A DNA stretch of 64,000 bases from Litoditis marina (taxonomy: Eukaryota > Nematoda > Chromadorea > Rhabditida > Rhabditidae): the NCBI GenBank assembly GCA_964036275.1, contig OZ038434.1, forward strand, positions 19,891,879 through 19,955,878, read 5' to 3'. Below, piece by piece: positions 35,471 through 49,034 of this stretch. A model generated the notes under the pieces. The model did no database searches, was not told where the DNA came from, and was given only the letters and a program-made list of their open reading frames with translations. Each line of letters begins with the position of its first letter. Position 1 is the first letter of the stretch. The translations under genes were made by a program, and so were the position numbers.

Positions 35471-38400
35471 AACTGGACAATCTGTCCACTTTTTGTCCTC
35501 AAGGATATTGAAAAACTTTCCTCGGGACAAAAATTGGACAACCTGTTTACTTTTTGTCTTCAGGAAACCAACTGGACTGGACAATCTGTCAACCTTTTGT
35601 CCTCAAGGATGTTGAAAACATTACCTCGGGACAAAAATTGGACAATTTTCGCCCTACGTGAGATTTAGTATTCAAACGTGGTATTTTTGAACTCCTCTCA
35701 TGTGTAGAAACTTAAAAATGTTCATCTTATTTGTATAAGTTGAAACAGTCCCGAAATAATTGAGTGGCGGTGCTAACCAAAAACACCCCCAAGTTGACGT
35801 GAATGGAGTTGCGATTTTCGCCCTACGTGGGATTTAGTGTTCAAACTTAGTATTTTTGAACTTCTCTCATGTGTAGAAACTCAAAAATGTTCATCTTATT
35901 TGCATAAGTTGAAACAGTCCCGAAATAATTGAGTGGCGGTGCTAACCAAAAACACCCCCAAGTTGACGTGAATGGAGTTGCGATTTTTGCCCTACGTGAG
36001 ATTTAGTGTTCAAACTTGGTATTTTTGAACTCCCCTCATGTGTAGAAACTCAAAAATGTTCGTCTTATTAGCATAAGTTGAAACAGTCCCGAAATAATTG
36101 AGTGGCGGTGCTAACCAAAAACACCCCCAAGTTGACGTGAATGGAGTTGCGATTTTCGCCCTACGTGGGATTTAGTATTCAAACCTGGTATTTTTGAACT
36201 CCTCTCATGTGTAGAAACTTAAAAATGTTCATCTTATTTGCATAAGTTGAAACAGTCCCGAAATAATTGAGTGGCGGTGCTAACCAAAAACACCCCCAAA
36301 TTGACGTGAATGGAGTTGCGATTTTTGCCCTACGTGAGATTTAGTGTTCAAACTTGGTATTTTTGAACTCCCCTCATGTGTAGAAACTCAAAAATGTTCA
36401 TATTATTAGCATAAGTTGAAACAGTCCCGAAATAATTGAGTGGCGGTGCTAACCAAAAACACCCCCAAATTGACGTGAATGGAGTTGCGATTTTTGCCCT
36501 ACGTGAGATTTAGTGTTCAAACTTGGTATTTTTGAACTCCTCTCATGTGTAGAAACTCAAAAATGTTCATCTTATTAGCATAAGTTAAAACAGTCCTGAA
36601 ATAATTGAGTGGCGGTGCTAACCAAAAACACCCCCAAATTGACGTGAATGGAGTTGCGATTTTCGCCCAACGTGAGATTTAGTATTCAAACTTGGTATTT
36701 TTGAACTCCTCTCATGTGTAGAAACTTAAAAATGTTCATCTTATTTGTATAAGTTGAAACAGTCCCGAAATAATTGAGTGGCCGTGCTAACCAAAAACAC
36801 CCCCAAGTTGACGTGAATGGAGTTGCGATTTTCGCCCTACGTGGGATTTAGTATTCAAACTTGGTATTTTTGAACTCCTCTCATGTGTAGAAACTTGAAA
36901 ATGTTCATCTTATTTGCATAAGTTGAAACAGTCCCGAAATAATTGAGTGGCGGTGCTAACCAAAAACACCCCCAAGTTGACGTGAATGGAGTTGCGATTT
37001 TCGCCCTACGTGAGATTTAGTATTCAAACTTGGTATTTTTGAACTCCTCTCATGTGTAGAAACTTAAAAATGTTCATCTTATTTGTATAAGTTGAAACAG
37101 TCCCGAAATAATTGAGTGGCCGTGCTAACCAAAAACACCCCCAAGTTGACGTGAATGGAGTTGCGATTTTCGCCCTACGTGGGATTTAGTGTTCAAACTT
37201 GGTATTTTTGAACTTCTCTCATGTGTAGAAACTCAAAAATGTTCATCTTATTAGCATAAGTTGAAACAGTCCCGAAATAATTGAGTGGCGGTGCTAACCA
37301 AAAACACCCCCAAATTGACGTGAATGGAGTTGCGATTTTTGCCCTACGTGAGATTTAGTGTTCAAACTTGGTATTTTTGAACTCCTCTCATGTGTATAAA
37401 CTTAAAAATGTTCATCTTATTTGCATAAGTTAAAACAGTCCCGAAATAATTGAGTGGCCGTGCTAACCAAAAACACCCCCAAGTTGACGTGAATGGAGTT
37501 GCGATTTTCGCCCTACGTGAGATTTAGTATTCAAACTTGGTATTTTTGAACTCCTCTCATGTGTAGAAACTTAAAAATGTTCATCTTATTTGTATAAGTT
37601 GAAACAGTCCCGAAATAATTGAGTGGCCGTGCTAACCAAAAACACCCCCAAGTTGACGTGAATGGAGTTGCGATTTTCGCCCTACGTGGGATTTAGTGTT
37701 CAAACTTGGTATTTTTGAACTTCTCTCATGTGTAGAAACTCAAAAATGTTCATCTTATTAGCATAAGTTGAAACAGTCCCGAAATAATTGAGTGGCGGTG
37801 CTAACCAAAAACACCCCCAAGTTGACGTGAATGGAGTTGCGATTTTCGCCCTACGTGGGATTTAGTATTCAAACTTGGTATTTTTGAACTCCTCTCATGT
37901 GTAGAAACTTAAAAATGTTCATCTTATTTGCATAAGTTGAAACAGTCCCGAAATAATTGAGTGGCGGTGCTAACCAAAAACACCCCCAAGTTGACGTGAA
38001 TGGAGTTGCGATTTTCGCCCTACGTGAGATTTAGTATTCAAACTTGGTATTTTTGAACTCCTCTCATGTGTAGAAACTCAAAAATGTTCATCTTATTTGT
38101 ATAAGTTGAAACAGTCCCGAAATAATTAAGTGGCCGTGCTAACCAAAAACACCCCCAAGTTGACGTGAATGGAGTTGCGATTTTCGCCCTACGTGGGATT
38201 TAGTGTTCAAACTTGGTATTTTTGAACTTCTCTCATGTGTAGAAACTCAAAAAATGTTCATCTTATTAGCATAAGTTGAAACAGTCCCGAAATAATTGAG
38301 TGGCGGTGCTAACCAAAAAGCACCCCCAAATTGACGTCAATGGAGTTGCGATTTTCGCCCTACGTGAGATTTAGTATTCAAACTTGGTATTTTTGAACTC

Positions 38401-41400
38401 CTCTCATGTGTAGAAACTTAAAAATTTTCATCTTATTTGTATAAGTTGAAACAGTCCCGAAATAATTGAGTGGCCGTGCTAACCAAAAACACCCCCAAGT
38501 TGACGTGAATGGAGTTGCGATTTTCGCCCTACGTGAGATTTAGTATTCAAACTTGGTATTTTTGAACTCCTCTCATGTGTAGAAACTCAAAAATGTTCAT
38601 CTTATTTGTATAAGTTGAAACAGTCCCGAAATAATTGAGTGGCGGTGCTAACCAAAAACACCCCCAAGTTGACGTGAATGGAGTTGCGATTTTCGCCCTA
38701 CGTGGGATTTAGTGTTCAAACTTGGTATTTTTGAACTTCTCTCATGTGTAGAAACTCAAAAATGTTCATCTTATTAGCATAAGTTGAAACAGTCCCGAAA
38801 TAATTGAGTGGCGGTGCTAACCAAAAACACCCCCAAATTGACGTGAATGGAGTTGCGATTTTTGCCCTACGTGAGATTTAGTGTTCAAACTTGGTATTTT
38901 TGAACTCCTCTCATGTGTAGAAACTTAAAAATGTTCATCTTATTTGTATAAGTTGAAACAGTCCCGAAATAATTGAGTGGCCGTGCTAACCAAAAACACC
39001 CCCAAGTTGACGTGAATGGAGTTGCGATTTTCGCCCTACGTGAGATTTAGTATTCAAACTTGGTATTTTTGAACTCCTCTCATGTGTAGAAACTCAAAAA
39101 TGTTCATCTTATTTGTATAAGTTGAAACAGTCCCGAAATAATTAAGTGGCCGTGCTAACCAAAAACACCCCCAAGTTGACGTGAATGGAGTTGCGATTTT
39201 CGCCCTACGTGGGATTTAGTGTTCAAACTTGGTATTTTTGAACTTCTCTCATGTGTAGAAACTCAAAAATGTTCATCTTATTAGCATAAGTTGAAACAGT
39301 CCCGAAATAATTGAGTGGCGGTGCTAACCCAAAAACACCCCCAAATTGACGTGAATGGAGTTGCGATTTTTGCCCTACGTGAGATTTAGTGTTCAAACTT
39401 GGTATTTTTGAACTCCTCTCATGTGTAGAAACTTAAAAATGTTCATCTTATTTGCATAAGTTGAAACAGTCCCGAAATAATTGAGTGGCGGTGCTAACCA
39501 AAAACACCCCCAAGTTGACGTGAATGGAGTTGCGATTTTCCCCCTACGTGGGATTTAGTGTTCAAACTTGGTATTTTTGAACTCCTCTCATGCGTAGAAA
39601 CTTAAAAATGTTCATCTTATTAGCATAAGTTGAAACAGTCCCGAAATAATTGAGTGGCGGTGCTAACCAAAAACACCCCCAAATTGACGTCAATGGAGTT
39701 GCGATTTTAGCCCTACGTGAGATTTAGTATTCAAACTTGGTATTTTTGAACTCCTCTCATGTGTAGAAACTTAAAAATTTTCATCTTATTTGCATAAGTT
39801 AAAACAGTCCCGAAATAATTGAGTGGCCGTGCTAACCAAAAACACCCCCAAGTTGACGTGAATGGAGTTGCGATTTTCGCCCTACGTGAGATTTAGTATT
39901 CAAACTTGGTATTTTGAACTCCTCTCATGTGTGGAAACTTGAAAATGTTCATCTTATTTGTATAAGTTGAAACAGTCCCGAAATAATTGAGTGGCCGTGC
40001 TAACCAAAAACACCCCCAAGTTGACGTGAATGGAGTTGCGATTTTCGCCCTACGTGGGATTTAGTATTCAAACTTGGTATTTTGAACTCCTCTCATGTGT
40101 AGAAACTTGAACATGTTCATCTTATTAGCATAAGTTGAAACAGTCCCGAAATAATTGAGTGGCCGTGCTAACCAAAAACACCCCCAAGTTGACGTGAATG
40201 GAGTTGCGATTTTCGCCCTACGTGAGATTTAGTGTTCAAACTTGGTATTTTTGAACTCCTCTCATGTGTAGAAACTTAAAAATGTTCATCTTATTTGCAT
40301 AAGTTGAAACAGTCCCGAAATAATTGAGTGGCGGTGCTAACCAAAAACACCCCCAAGTTGACGTGAATGGAGTTGCGATTTTCCCCCTACGTGGGATTTA
40401 GTGTTCAAACTTGGTATTTTTGAACTCCTCTCATGCGTAGAAACTTAAAAATGTTCATCTTATTAGCATAAGTTGAAACAGTCCCGAAATAATTGAGTGG
40501 CGGTGCTAACCAAAAACACCCCCAAATTGACGTCAATGGAGTTGCGATTTTAGCCCTACGTGAGATTTAGTATTCAAACTTGGTATTTTTGAACTCCTCT
40601 CATGTGTAGAAACTTAAAAATTTTCATCTTATTTGCATAAGTTAAAACAGTCCCGAAATAATTGAGTGGCCGTGCTAACCAAAAACACCCCCAAGTTGAC
40701 GTGAATGGAGTTGCGATTTTCGCCCTACGTGAGATTTAGTATTCAAACTTGGTATTTTTGAACTCCTCTCATGTGTGGAAACTTGAAAATGTTCATCTTA
40801 TTTGTATAAGTTGAAACAGTCCCGAAATAATTGAGTGGCCGTGCTAACCAAAAACACCCCCAAGTTGACGTGAATGGAGTTGCGATTTTCGCCCTACGTG
40901 GGATTTAGTATTCAAACTTGGTATTTTTGAACTCCTCTCATGTGTAGAAACTTAAAAATGTTCATCTTATTAGCATAAGTTGAAACAGTCCCGAAATAAT
41001 TGAGTGGCCGTGCTAACCAAAAACACCCCCAAGTTGACGTGAATGGAGTTGCGATTTTCGCCCTACGTGGGATTTAGTGTTCAAACTTGGTATTTTTGAA
41101 CTTCTCTCATGTGTAGAAACTTAAAAATGTTCATCTTATTTGCATAAGTTGAAACAGTCCCGAAATAATTGAGTGGCCGTGCTAACCAAAAACACCCCCA
41201 AGTTGACGTGAATGGAGTTGCGATTTTCGCCCTACGTGGGATTTAGTATTCAAACTTGGTATTTTTGAACTCCTCTCATGTGTAGAAACTTGAACATGTT
41301 CATCTTATTTGCATAAGTTGAAACAGTCCCGAAATAATTGAGTGGCGGTGCTAACCAAAAACACCCCCAAGTTGACGTGAATGGAGTTGCGATTTTCGCC

Positions 41401-43831
41401 CTACGTGAGATTTAGTATTCAAACTTGGTATTTTTGAACTCCTCTCATGTGTAGAAACTTAAAAATGTTCATCTTATTTGTATAAGTTGAAACAGTCCCG
41501 AAATAATTGAGTGGCCGTGCTAACCAAAAACACCCCCAAGTTGACGTGAATGGAGTTGCGATTTTCGCCCTACGTGGGATTTAGTGTTCAAACTTGGTAT
41601 TTTTGAACTTCTCTCATGTGTAGAAACTCAAAAATGTTCATCTTATTAGCATAAATTGAAACAGTCCCGAAATAATTGAGTGGCGGTGCTAACCAAAAAC
41701 ACCCCCAAATTGACGTGAATGGAGTTGCGATTTTTGCCCTACGTGAGATTTAGTGTTCAAACTTGGTATTTTTGAACTCCTCTCATGTGTATAAACTTAA
41801 AAATGTTCATCTTATTTGCATAAGTTAAAACAGTCCCGAAATAATTGAGTGGCCGTGCTAACCAAAAACACCCCCAAATTGACGTGAATGGAGTTGCGAT
41901 TTTTGCCCTACGTGAGATTTAGTGTTCAAACTTGGTATTTTTGAACTCCTCTCATGTGTAGAAACTTAAAAATGTTCATCTTATTTGTATAAGTTGAAAC
42001 AGTCCCGAAATAATTGAGTGGCCGTGCTAACCAAAAACACCCCCAAGTTGACGTGAATGGAGTTGCGATTTTCGCCCTACGTGAGATTTAGTATTCAAAC
42101 TTGGTATTTTTGAACTCCTCTCATGTGTAGAAACTCAAAAATGTTCATCTTATTTGTATAAGTTGAAACAGTCCCGAAATAATTAAGTGGCCGTGCTAAC
42201 CAAAAACACCCCCAAGTTGACGTGAATGGAGTTGCGATTTTCGCCCTACGTGGGATTTAGTGTTCAAACTTGGTATTTTTGAACTTCTCTCATGTGTAGA
42301 AACTCAAAAATGTTCATCTTATTAGCATAAGTTGAAACAGTCCCGAAATAATTGAGTGGCGGTGCTAACCAAAAACACCCCCAAATTGACGTGAATGGAG
42401 TTGCGATTTTTGCCCTACGTGAGATTTAGTGTTCAAACTTGGTATTTTTGAACTCCTCTCATGTGTAGAAACTTAAAAATGTTCATCTTATTTGCATAAG
42501 TTGAAACAGTCCCGAAATAATTGAGTGGCGGTGCTAACCAAAAACACCCCCAAGTTGACGTGAATGGAGTTGCGATTTTCGCCCTACGTGAGATTTAGTA
42601 TTCAAACTTGGTATTTTTGAACTCCTCTCATGTGTAGAAACTTAAAAATGTTCATCTTATTTGTATAAGTTGAAACAGTCCCGAAATAATTGAGTGGCCG
42701 TGCTAACCAAAAACACCCCCAAGTTGACGTGAATGGAGTTGCGATTTTCGCCCTACGTGAGATTTAGTATTCAAACTTGGTATTTTTGAACTCCTCTCAT
42801 GTGTAGAAACTCAAAAATGTTCATCTTATTTGTATAAGTTGAAACAGTCCCGAAATAATTAAGTGGCCGTGCTAACCAAAAACACCCCCAAGTTGACGTG
42901 AATGGAGTTGCGATTTTCGCCCTACGTGGGATTTAGTGTTCAAACTTGGTATTTTTGAACTTCTCTCATGTGTAGAAACTCAAAAATGTTCATCTTATTA
43001 GCATAAGTTGAAACAGTCCCGAAATAATTGAGTGGCGGTGCTAACCAAAAACACCCCCAAATTGACGTGAATGGAGTTGCGATTTTTGCCCTACGTGAGA
43101 TTTAGTGTTCAAACTTGGTATTTTTGAACTCCTCTCATGTGTAGAAACTTAAAAATGTTCATCTTATTTGCATAAGTTGAAACAGTCCCGAAATAATTGA
43201 GTGGCGGTGCTAACCAAAAACACCCCCAAGTTGACGTGAATGGAGTTGCGATTTTCGCCCTACGTGAGATTTAGTGTTCAAACTTGGTATTTTTGAACTC
43301 CTCTCATGTGTAGAAACTTAAAAATGTTCATCTTATTTGCATAAGTTGAAACAGTCCCGAAATAATTGAGTGGCGGTGCTAACCAAAAACACCCCCAAGT
43401 TGACGTGAATGGAGTTGCGATTTTCCCCCTACGTGGGATTTAGTGTTCAAACTTGGTATTTTTGAACTCCTCTCATGCGTAGAAACTTAAAAATGTTCAT
43501 CTTATTAGCATAAGTTGAAACAGTCCCGAAATAATTGAGTGGCGGTGCTAACCAAAAACACCCCCAAATTGACGTCAATGGAGTTGCGATTTTCGCCCTA
43601 CGTGAGATTTAGTATTCAAACTTGGTATTTTTGAACTCCTCTCATGTGTCGAAACTTGAAAATGTTCATCTTATTTGCATAAGTTGAAACAGTCCCGAAA
43701 TAATTGAGTGGCGGTGCTAACCAAAAACACCCCCAAGTTGACGTGAATGGAGTTGCGATTTTTGCCCTACGTGAGATTTAGTGTTCAAACTTGGTATTTT
43801 TGAACTCCCTCATGTGTAGAAACTCAAAAAT

Positions 43832-45520
43832 GTTCGTCTTATTAGCATAAGTTGAAACAGTCCCGAAATAATTGAGTGGCGGTGCTAACCAAAAACACCC
43901 CCAAGTTGACGTGAATGGAGTTGCGATTTTCGCCCTACGTGGGATTTAGTATTCAAACCTGGTATTTTTGAACTCCTCTCATGTGTAGAAACTTAAAAAT
44001 GTTCATCTTATTTGCATAAGTTGAAACAGTCCCGAAATAATTGAGTGGCGGTGCTAACCAAAAACACCCCCAAGTTGACGTGAATGGAGTTGCGATTTTC
44101 GCCCTACGTGAGATTTAGTGTTCAAACTTGGTATTTTTGAACTCCTCTCATGTGTAGAAACTTAAAAATGTTCATCTTATTTGTATAAGTTAAAACAGTC
44201 CCGAAATAATTGAGTGGCCGTGCTAACCAAAAACACCCCCAAGTTGACGTGAATGGAGTTGCGATTTTCGCCCTACGTGGGATTTAGTGTTCAAACTTGG
44301 TATTTTTGAACTCCTCTCATGTGTAGAAACTTAAAAATGTTCATCTTATTAGCATAAGTTGAAACAGTCCCGAAATAATTGAGTGCCGGTGCTAACCAAA
44401 AACACCCCCAAGTTGACGTGAATGGAGTTGCGATTTTCGCCCTACGTGGGATTTAGTGTTCAAACTTGGTATTTTTGAACTCCTCTCATGTGTAGAAACT
44501 AAAAAATGTTCATCTTATTAGCATAAGTTGAAACAGTCCCGAAATAATTGAGTGGCGGTGCTAACCAAAAACACCCCCAAGTTGACGTGAATGGAGTTGC
44601 GATTTTCCCCCTACGTGGGATTTAGTGTTCAAACTTGGTATTTTTGAACTTCTCTCATGTGTAGAAACTCAAAAATGTTCATCTTATTAGCATAAGTTGA
44701 AACAGTCCCGAAATAATTGAGTGGCGGTGCTAACCAAAAACACCCCCAAATTGACGTGAATGGAGTTGCGATTTTTGCCCTACGTGAGATTTAGTGTTCA
44801 AACTTGGTATTTTTGAACTCCTCTCATGTGTAGAAACTTAAAAATGTTCATCTTATTTGCATAAGTTGAAACAGTCCCGAAATAATTGAGTGGCGGTGCT
44901 AACCAAAAACACCCCCAAGTTGACGTGAATGGAGTTGCGATTTTCGCCCTACGTGAGATTTAGTGTTCAAACTTGGTATTTTTGAACTCCTCTCATGTGT
45001 AGAAACTTAAAAATGTTCATCTTATTTGCATAAGTTGAAACAGTCCCGAAATAATTGAGTGGCGGTGCTAACCAAAAACACCCCCAAGTTGACGTGAATG
45101 GAGTTGCGATTTTCCCCTACGTGGGATTTAGTGTTCAAACTTGGTATTTTTGAACTCCTCTCATGCGTAGAAACTTAAAAATGTTCATCTTATTAGCATA
45201 AGTTGAAACAGTCCCGAAATAATTGAGTGGCGGTGCTAACCAAAAACACCCCCAAATTGACGTCAATGGAGTTTGCGATTTTCGCCCTACGTGAGATTTA
45301 GTATTCAAACTTGGTATTTTTGAACTCCTCTCATGTGTCGAAACTTGAAAATGTTCATCTTATTTGCATAAGTTGAAACAGTCCCGAAATAATTGAGTGG
45401 CGGTGCTAACCAAAAACACCCCCAAGTTGACGTGAATGGAGTTGCGATTTTTGCCCTACGTGAGATTTAGTGTTCAAACTTGGTATTTTTGAACTCCCTC
45501 ATGTGTAGAAACTCAAAAAT
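43832..45520 (+). repeat. SatA higher-order repeat of about 10 monomers
   Basis: TGTTCGTCTT, the preceding CCCTCATG deletion and the following AAACCTGG variant all recur after 1689 bp. Confidence 0.8.
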
Positions 45521-46670
45521 GTTCGTCTTATTAGCATAAGTTGAAACAGTCCCGAAATAATTGAGTGGCGGTGCTAACCAAAAACACCCCCAAGTTGACG
45601 TGAATGGAGTTGCGATTTTCGCCCTAACGTGGGATTTAGTATTCAAACCTGGTATTTTGAACTCCTCTCATGTGTAGAAACTTAAAAATGTTCATCTTAT
45701 TTGCATAAGTTGAAACAGTCCCGAAATAATTGAGTGGCGGTGCTAACCAAAAACACCCCCAAGTTGACGTGAATGGAGTTGCGATTTCGCCCTACGTGAG
45801 ATTTAGTGTTCAAACTTGGTATTTTTGAACTCCTCTCATGTGTAGAAACTTAAAAATGTTCATCTTATTTGTATAAGTTGAAACAGTCCCGAAATAATTG
45901 AGTGGCCGTGCTAACCAAAAACACCCCCAAGTTGACGTGAATGGAGTTGCGATTTTCGCCCTACGTGGGATTTAGTGTTCAAACTTGGTATTTTTGAACT
46001 CCTCTCATGTGTAGAAACTTAAAAATGTTCATCTTATTAGCATAAGTTGAAACAGTCCCGAAATAATTGAGTGGCGGTGCTAACCAAAAACACCCCCAAA
46101 TTGACGTGAATGGAGTTGCGATTTTTGCCCTACGTGAGATTTAGTGTTCAAACTTGGTATTTTTGAACTCCCCTCATGTGTAGAAACTCAAAAATGTTCA
46201 TCTTATTAGCATAAGTTAAAACAGTCCTGAAATAATTGAGTGGCGGTGCTAACCAAAAACACCCCCAAATTGACGTGAATGGAGTTGCGATTTTCGCCCA
46301 ACGTGAGATTTAGTATTCAAACTTGGTATTTTTGAACTCCTCTCATGTGTATAAACTTAAAAATGTTCATCTTATTTGCATAAGTTGAAACAGTCCCGAA
46401 ATAATTGAGTGGCCGTGCTAACCAAAAACACCCCCAAGTTGACGTGAATGGAGTTGCGATTTTCGCCCTACGTGAGATTTAGTATTCAAACTTGGTATTT
46501 TTGAACTCCTCTCATGTGTAGAAACTTAAAAATGTTCATCTTATTTGTATAAGTTGAAACAGTCCCGAAATAATTGAGTGGCCGTGCTAACCAAAAACAC
46601 CCCCAAGTTGACGTGAATTGAGTGCGATTTTCGCCCTACGTGGGATTTAGTATTCAAACTTGGTATTTTT

Positions 46671-49034
46671 AAACTCCTCTCATGTGTAGAAACTTGAAAA
46701 TGTTCATCTTATTTGCATAAGTTGAAACAGTCCCGAAATAATTGAGTGGCGGTGCTAACCAAAAACACCCCCAAGTTGACGTGAATGGAGTTGCGATTTT
46801 CGCCCTACGTGAGATTTAGTATTCAAACTTGGTATTTTTGAACTCCTCTCATGTGTAGAAACTTAAAATGTTCATCTTATTTGTATAAGTTGAAACAGTC
46901 CCGAAATAATTGAGTGGCCGTGCTAACCAAAAACACCCCCAAGTTGACGTGAATGGAGTTGCGATTTTCGCCCTACGTGGGATTTAGTGTTCAAACTTGG
47001 TATTTTTGAACTTCTCTCATGTGTAGAAACTCAAAAATGTTCATCTTATTAGCATAAGTTGAAACAGTCCCGAAATAATTGAGTGGCGGTGCTAACCAAA
47101 AACACCCCCAAATTGACGTGAATGGAGTTGCGATTTTTGCCCTACGTGAGATTTAGTGTTCAAACTTGGTATTTTTGAACTCCTCTCATGTGTATAAACT
47201 TAAAAATGTTCATCTTATTTGCATAAGTTAAAACAGTCCCGAAATAATTGAGTGGCCGTGCTAACCAAAAACACCCCCAAGTTGACGTGAATGGAGTTGC
47301 GATTTTCGCCCTACGTGAGATTTAGTATTCAAACTTGGTATTTTTGAACTCCTCTCATGTGTAGAAACTTAAAAATGTTCATCTTATTTGTATAAGTTGA
47401 AACAGTCCCGAAATAATTGAGTGGCCGTGCTAACCAAAAACACCCCAAGTTGACGTGAATGGAGTTGCGATTTTCGCCCTACGTGGGATTTAGTATTCAA
47501 ACTTGGTATTTTTGAACTCCTCTCATGTGTAGAAACTTAAAAATGTTCATCTTATCTGCATAAGTTGAAACAGTCCCGAAATAATTGAGTGGCGGTGCTA
47601 ACCAAAAACACCCCCAAGTTGACGTGAATGGAGTTGCGATTTTCGCCCTACGTGAGATTTAGTATTCAAACTTGGTATTTTTGAACTCCTCTCATGTGTA
47701 GAAACTCAAAAATGTTCATCTTATTTGTATAAGTTGAAACAGTCCCGAAATAATTAAGTGGCCGTGCTAACCAAAAACACCCCCAAGTTGACGTGAATGG
47801 AGTTGCGATTTTCGCCCTACGTGGGATTTAGTGTTCAAACTTGGTATTTTTGAACTTCTCTCATGTGTAGAAACTCAAAAATGTTCATCTTATTAGCATA
47901 AGTTGAAACAGTCCCGAAATAATTGAGTGGCGGTGCTAACCAAAAACACCCCCAAATTGACGTGAATGGAGTTGCGATTTTTGCCCTACGTGAGATTTAG
48001 TGTTCAAACTTGGTATTTTTGAACTCCTCTCATGTGTAGAAACTTAAAAATGTTCATCTTATTTGCATAAGTTGAAACAGTCCCGAAATAATTGAGTGGC
48101 GGTGCTAACCAAAAACACCCCCAAGTTGACGTGAATGGAGTTGCGATTTTCGCCCTACGTGAGATTTAGTGTTCAAACTTGGTATTTTTGAACTCCTCTC
48201 ATGTGTAGAAACTTAAAAATGTTCATCTTATTTGTATAAGTTGAAACAGTCCCGAAATAATTGAGTGGCCGTGCTAACCAAAAACACCCCCAAGTTGACG
48301 TGAATGGAGTTGCGATTTTCGCCCTACGTGGGATTTAGTGTTCAAACTTGGTATTTTTGAACTCCTCTCATGTGTAGAAACTTAAAAATGTTCATCTTAT
48401 TAGCATAAGTTGAAACAGTCCCGAAATAATTGAGTGGCGGTGCTAACCAAAAACACCCCCAAATTGACGTGAATGGAGTTGCGATTTTTGCCCTACGTGA
48501 GATTTAGTGTTCAAACTTGGTATTTTTGAACTCCCCTCATGTGTAGAAACTCAAAAATGTTCATCTTATTAGCATAAGTTAAAACAGTCCTGAAATAATT
48601 GAGTGGCGGTGCTAACCAAAAACACCCCCAAATTGACGTGAATGGAGTTGCGATTTTCGCCCAACGTGAGATTTAGTATTCAAACTTGGTATTTTTGAAC
48701 TCCTCTCATGTGTATAAACTTAAAAATGTTCATCTTATTTGCATAAGTTGAAACAGTCCCGAAATAATTGAGTGGCCGTGCTAACCAAAAACACCCCCAA
48801 GTTGACGTGAATGGAGTTGCGATTTTCGCCCTACGTGAGATTTAGTATTCAAACTTGGTATTTTTGAACTCCTCTCATGTGTAGAAACTTAAAAATGTTC
48901 ATCTTATTTGTATAAGTTGAAACAGTCCCGAAATAATTGAGTGGCCGTGCTAACCAAAAACACCCCCAAGTTGACGTGAATTGAGTTGCGATTTTCGCCC
49001 TACGTGGGATTTAGTATTCAAACTTGGTATTTTT
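46671..49034 (+). repeat. SatA higher-order repeat of about 14 monomers
   Basis: The variants TTTTAAACTCC, GTGAATTGAG and CGCCCAACGTG recur together after about 2364 bp. Confidence 0.8.

Larger units (their letters stand above)
30688..35644 (-). repeat. Satellite B array, block 3, minus orientation
   Basis: The same 99/160-bp units as block 2 but reverse-complemented, with three minus-strand SINEs. Read from 35644 leftwards, SINE offsets (175, 676 and 3400 bp) mirror those read rightwards from 18856 (176, 676 and 3510 bp). A 706-bp internal duplication is seen (33343-33669 against 34049-34375). It ends at GGACA|ATTTTCGCC, the mirror image of the left boundary. Confidence 0.96.
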
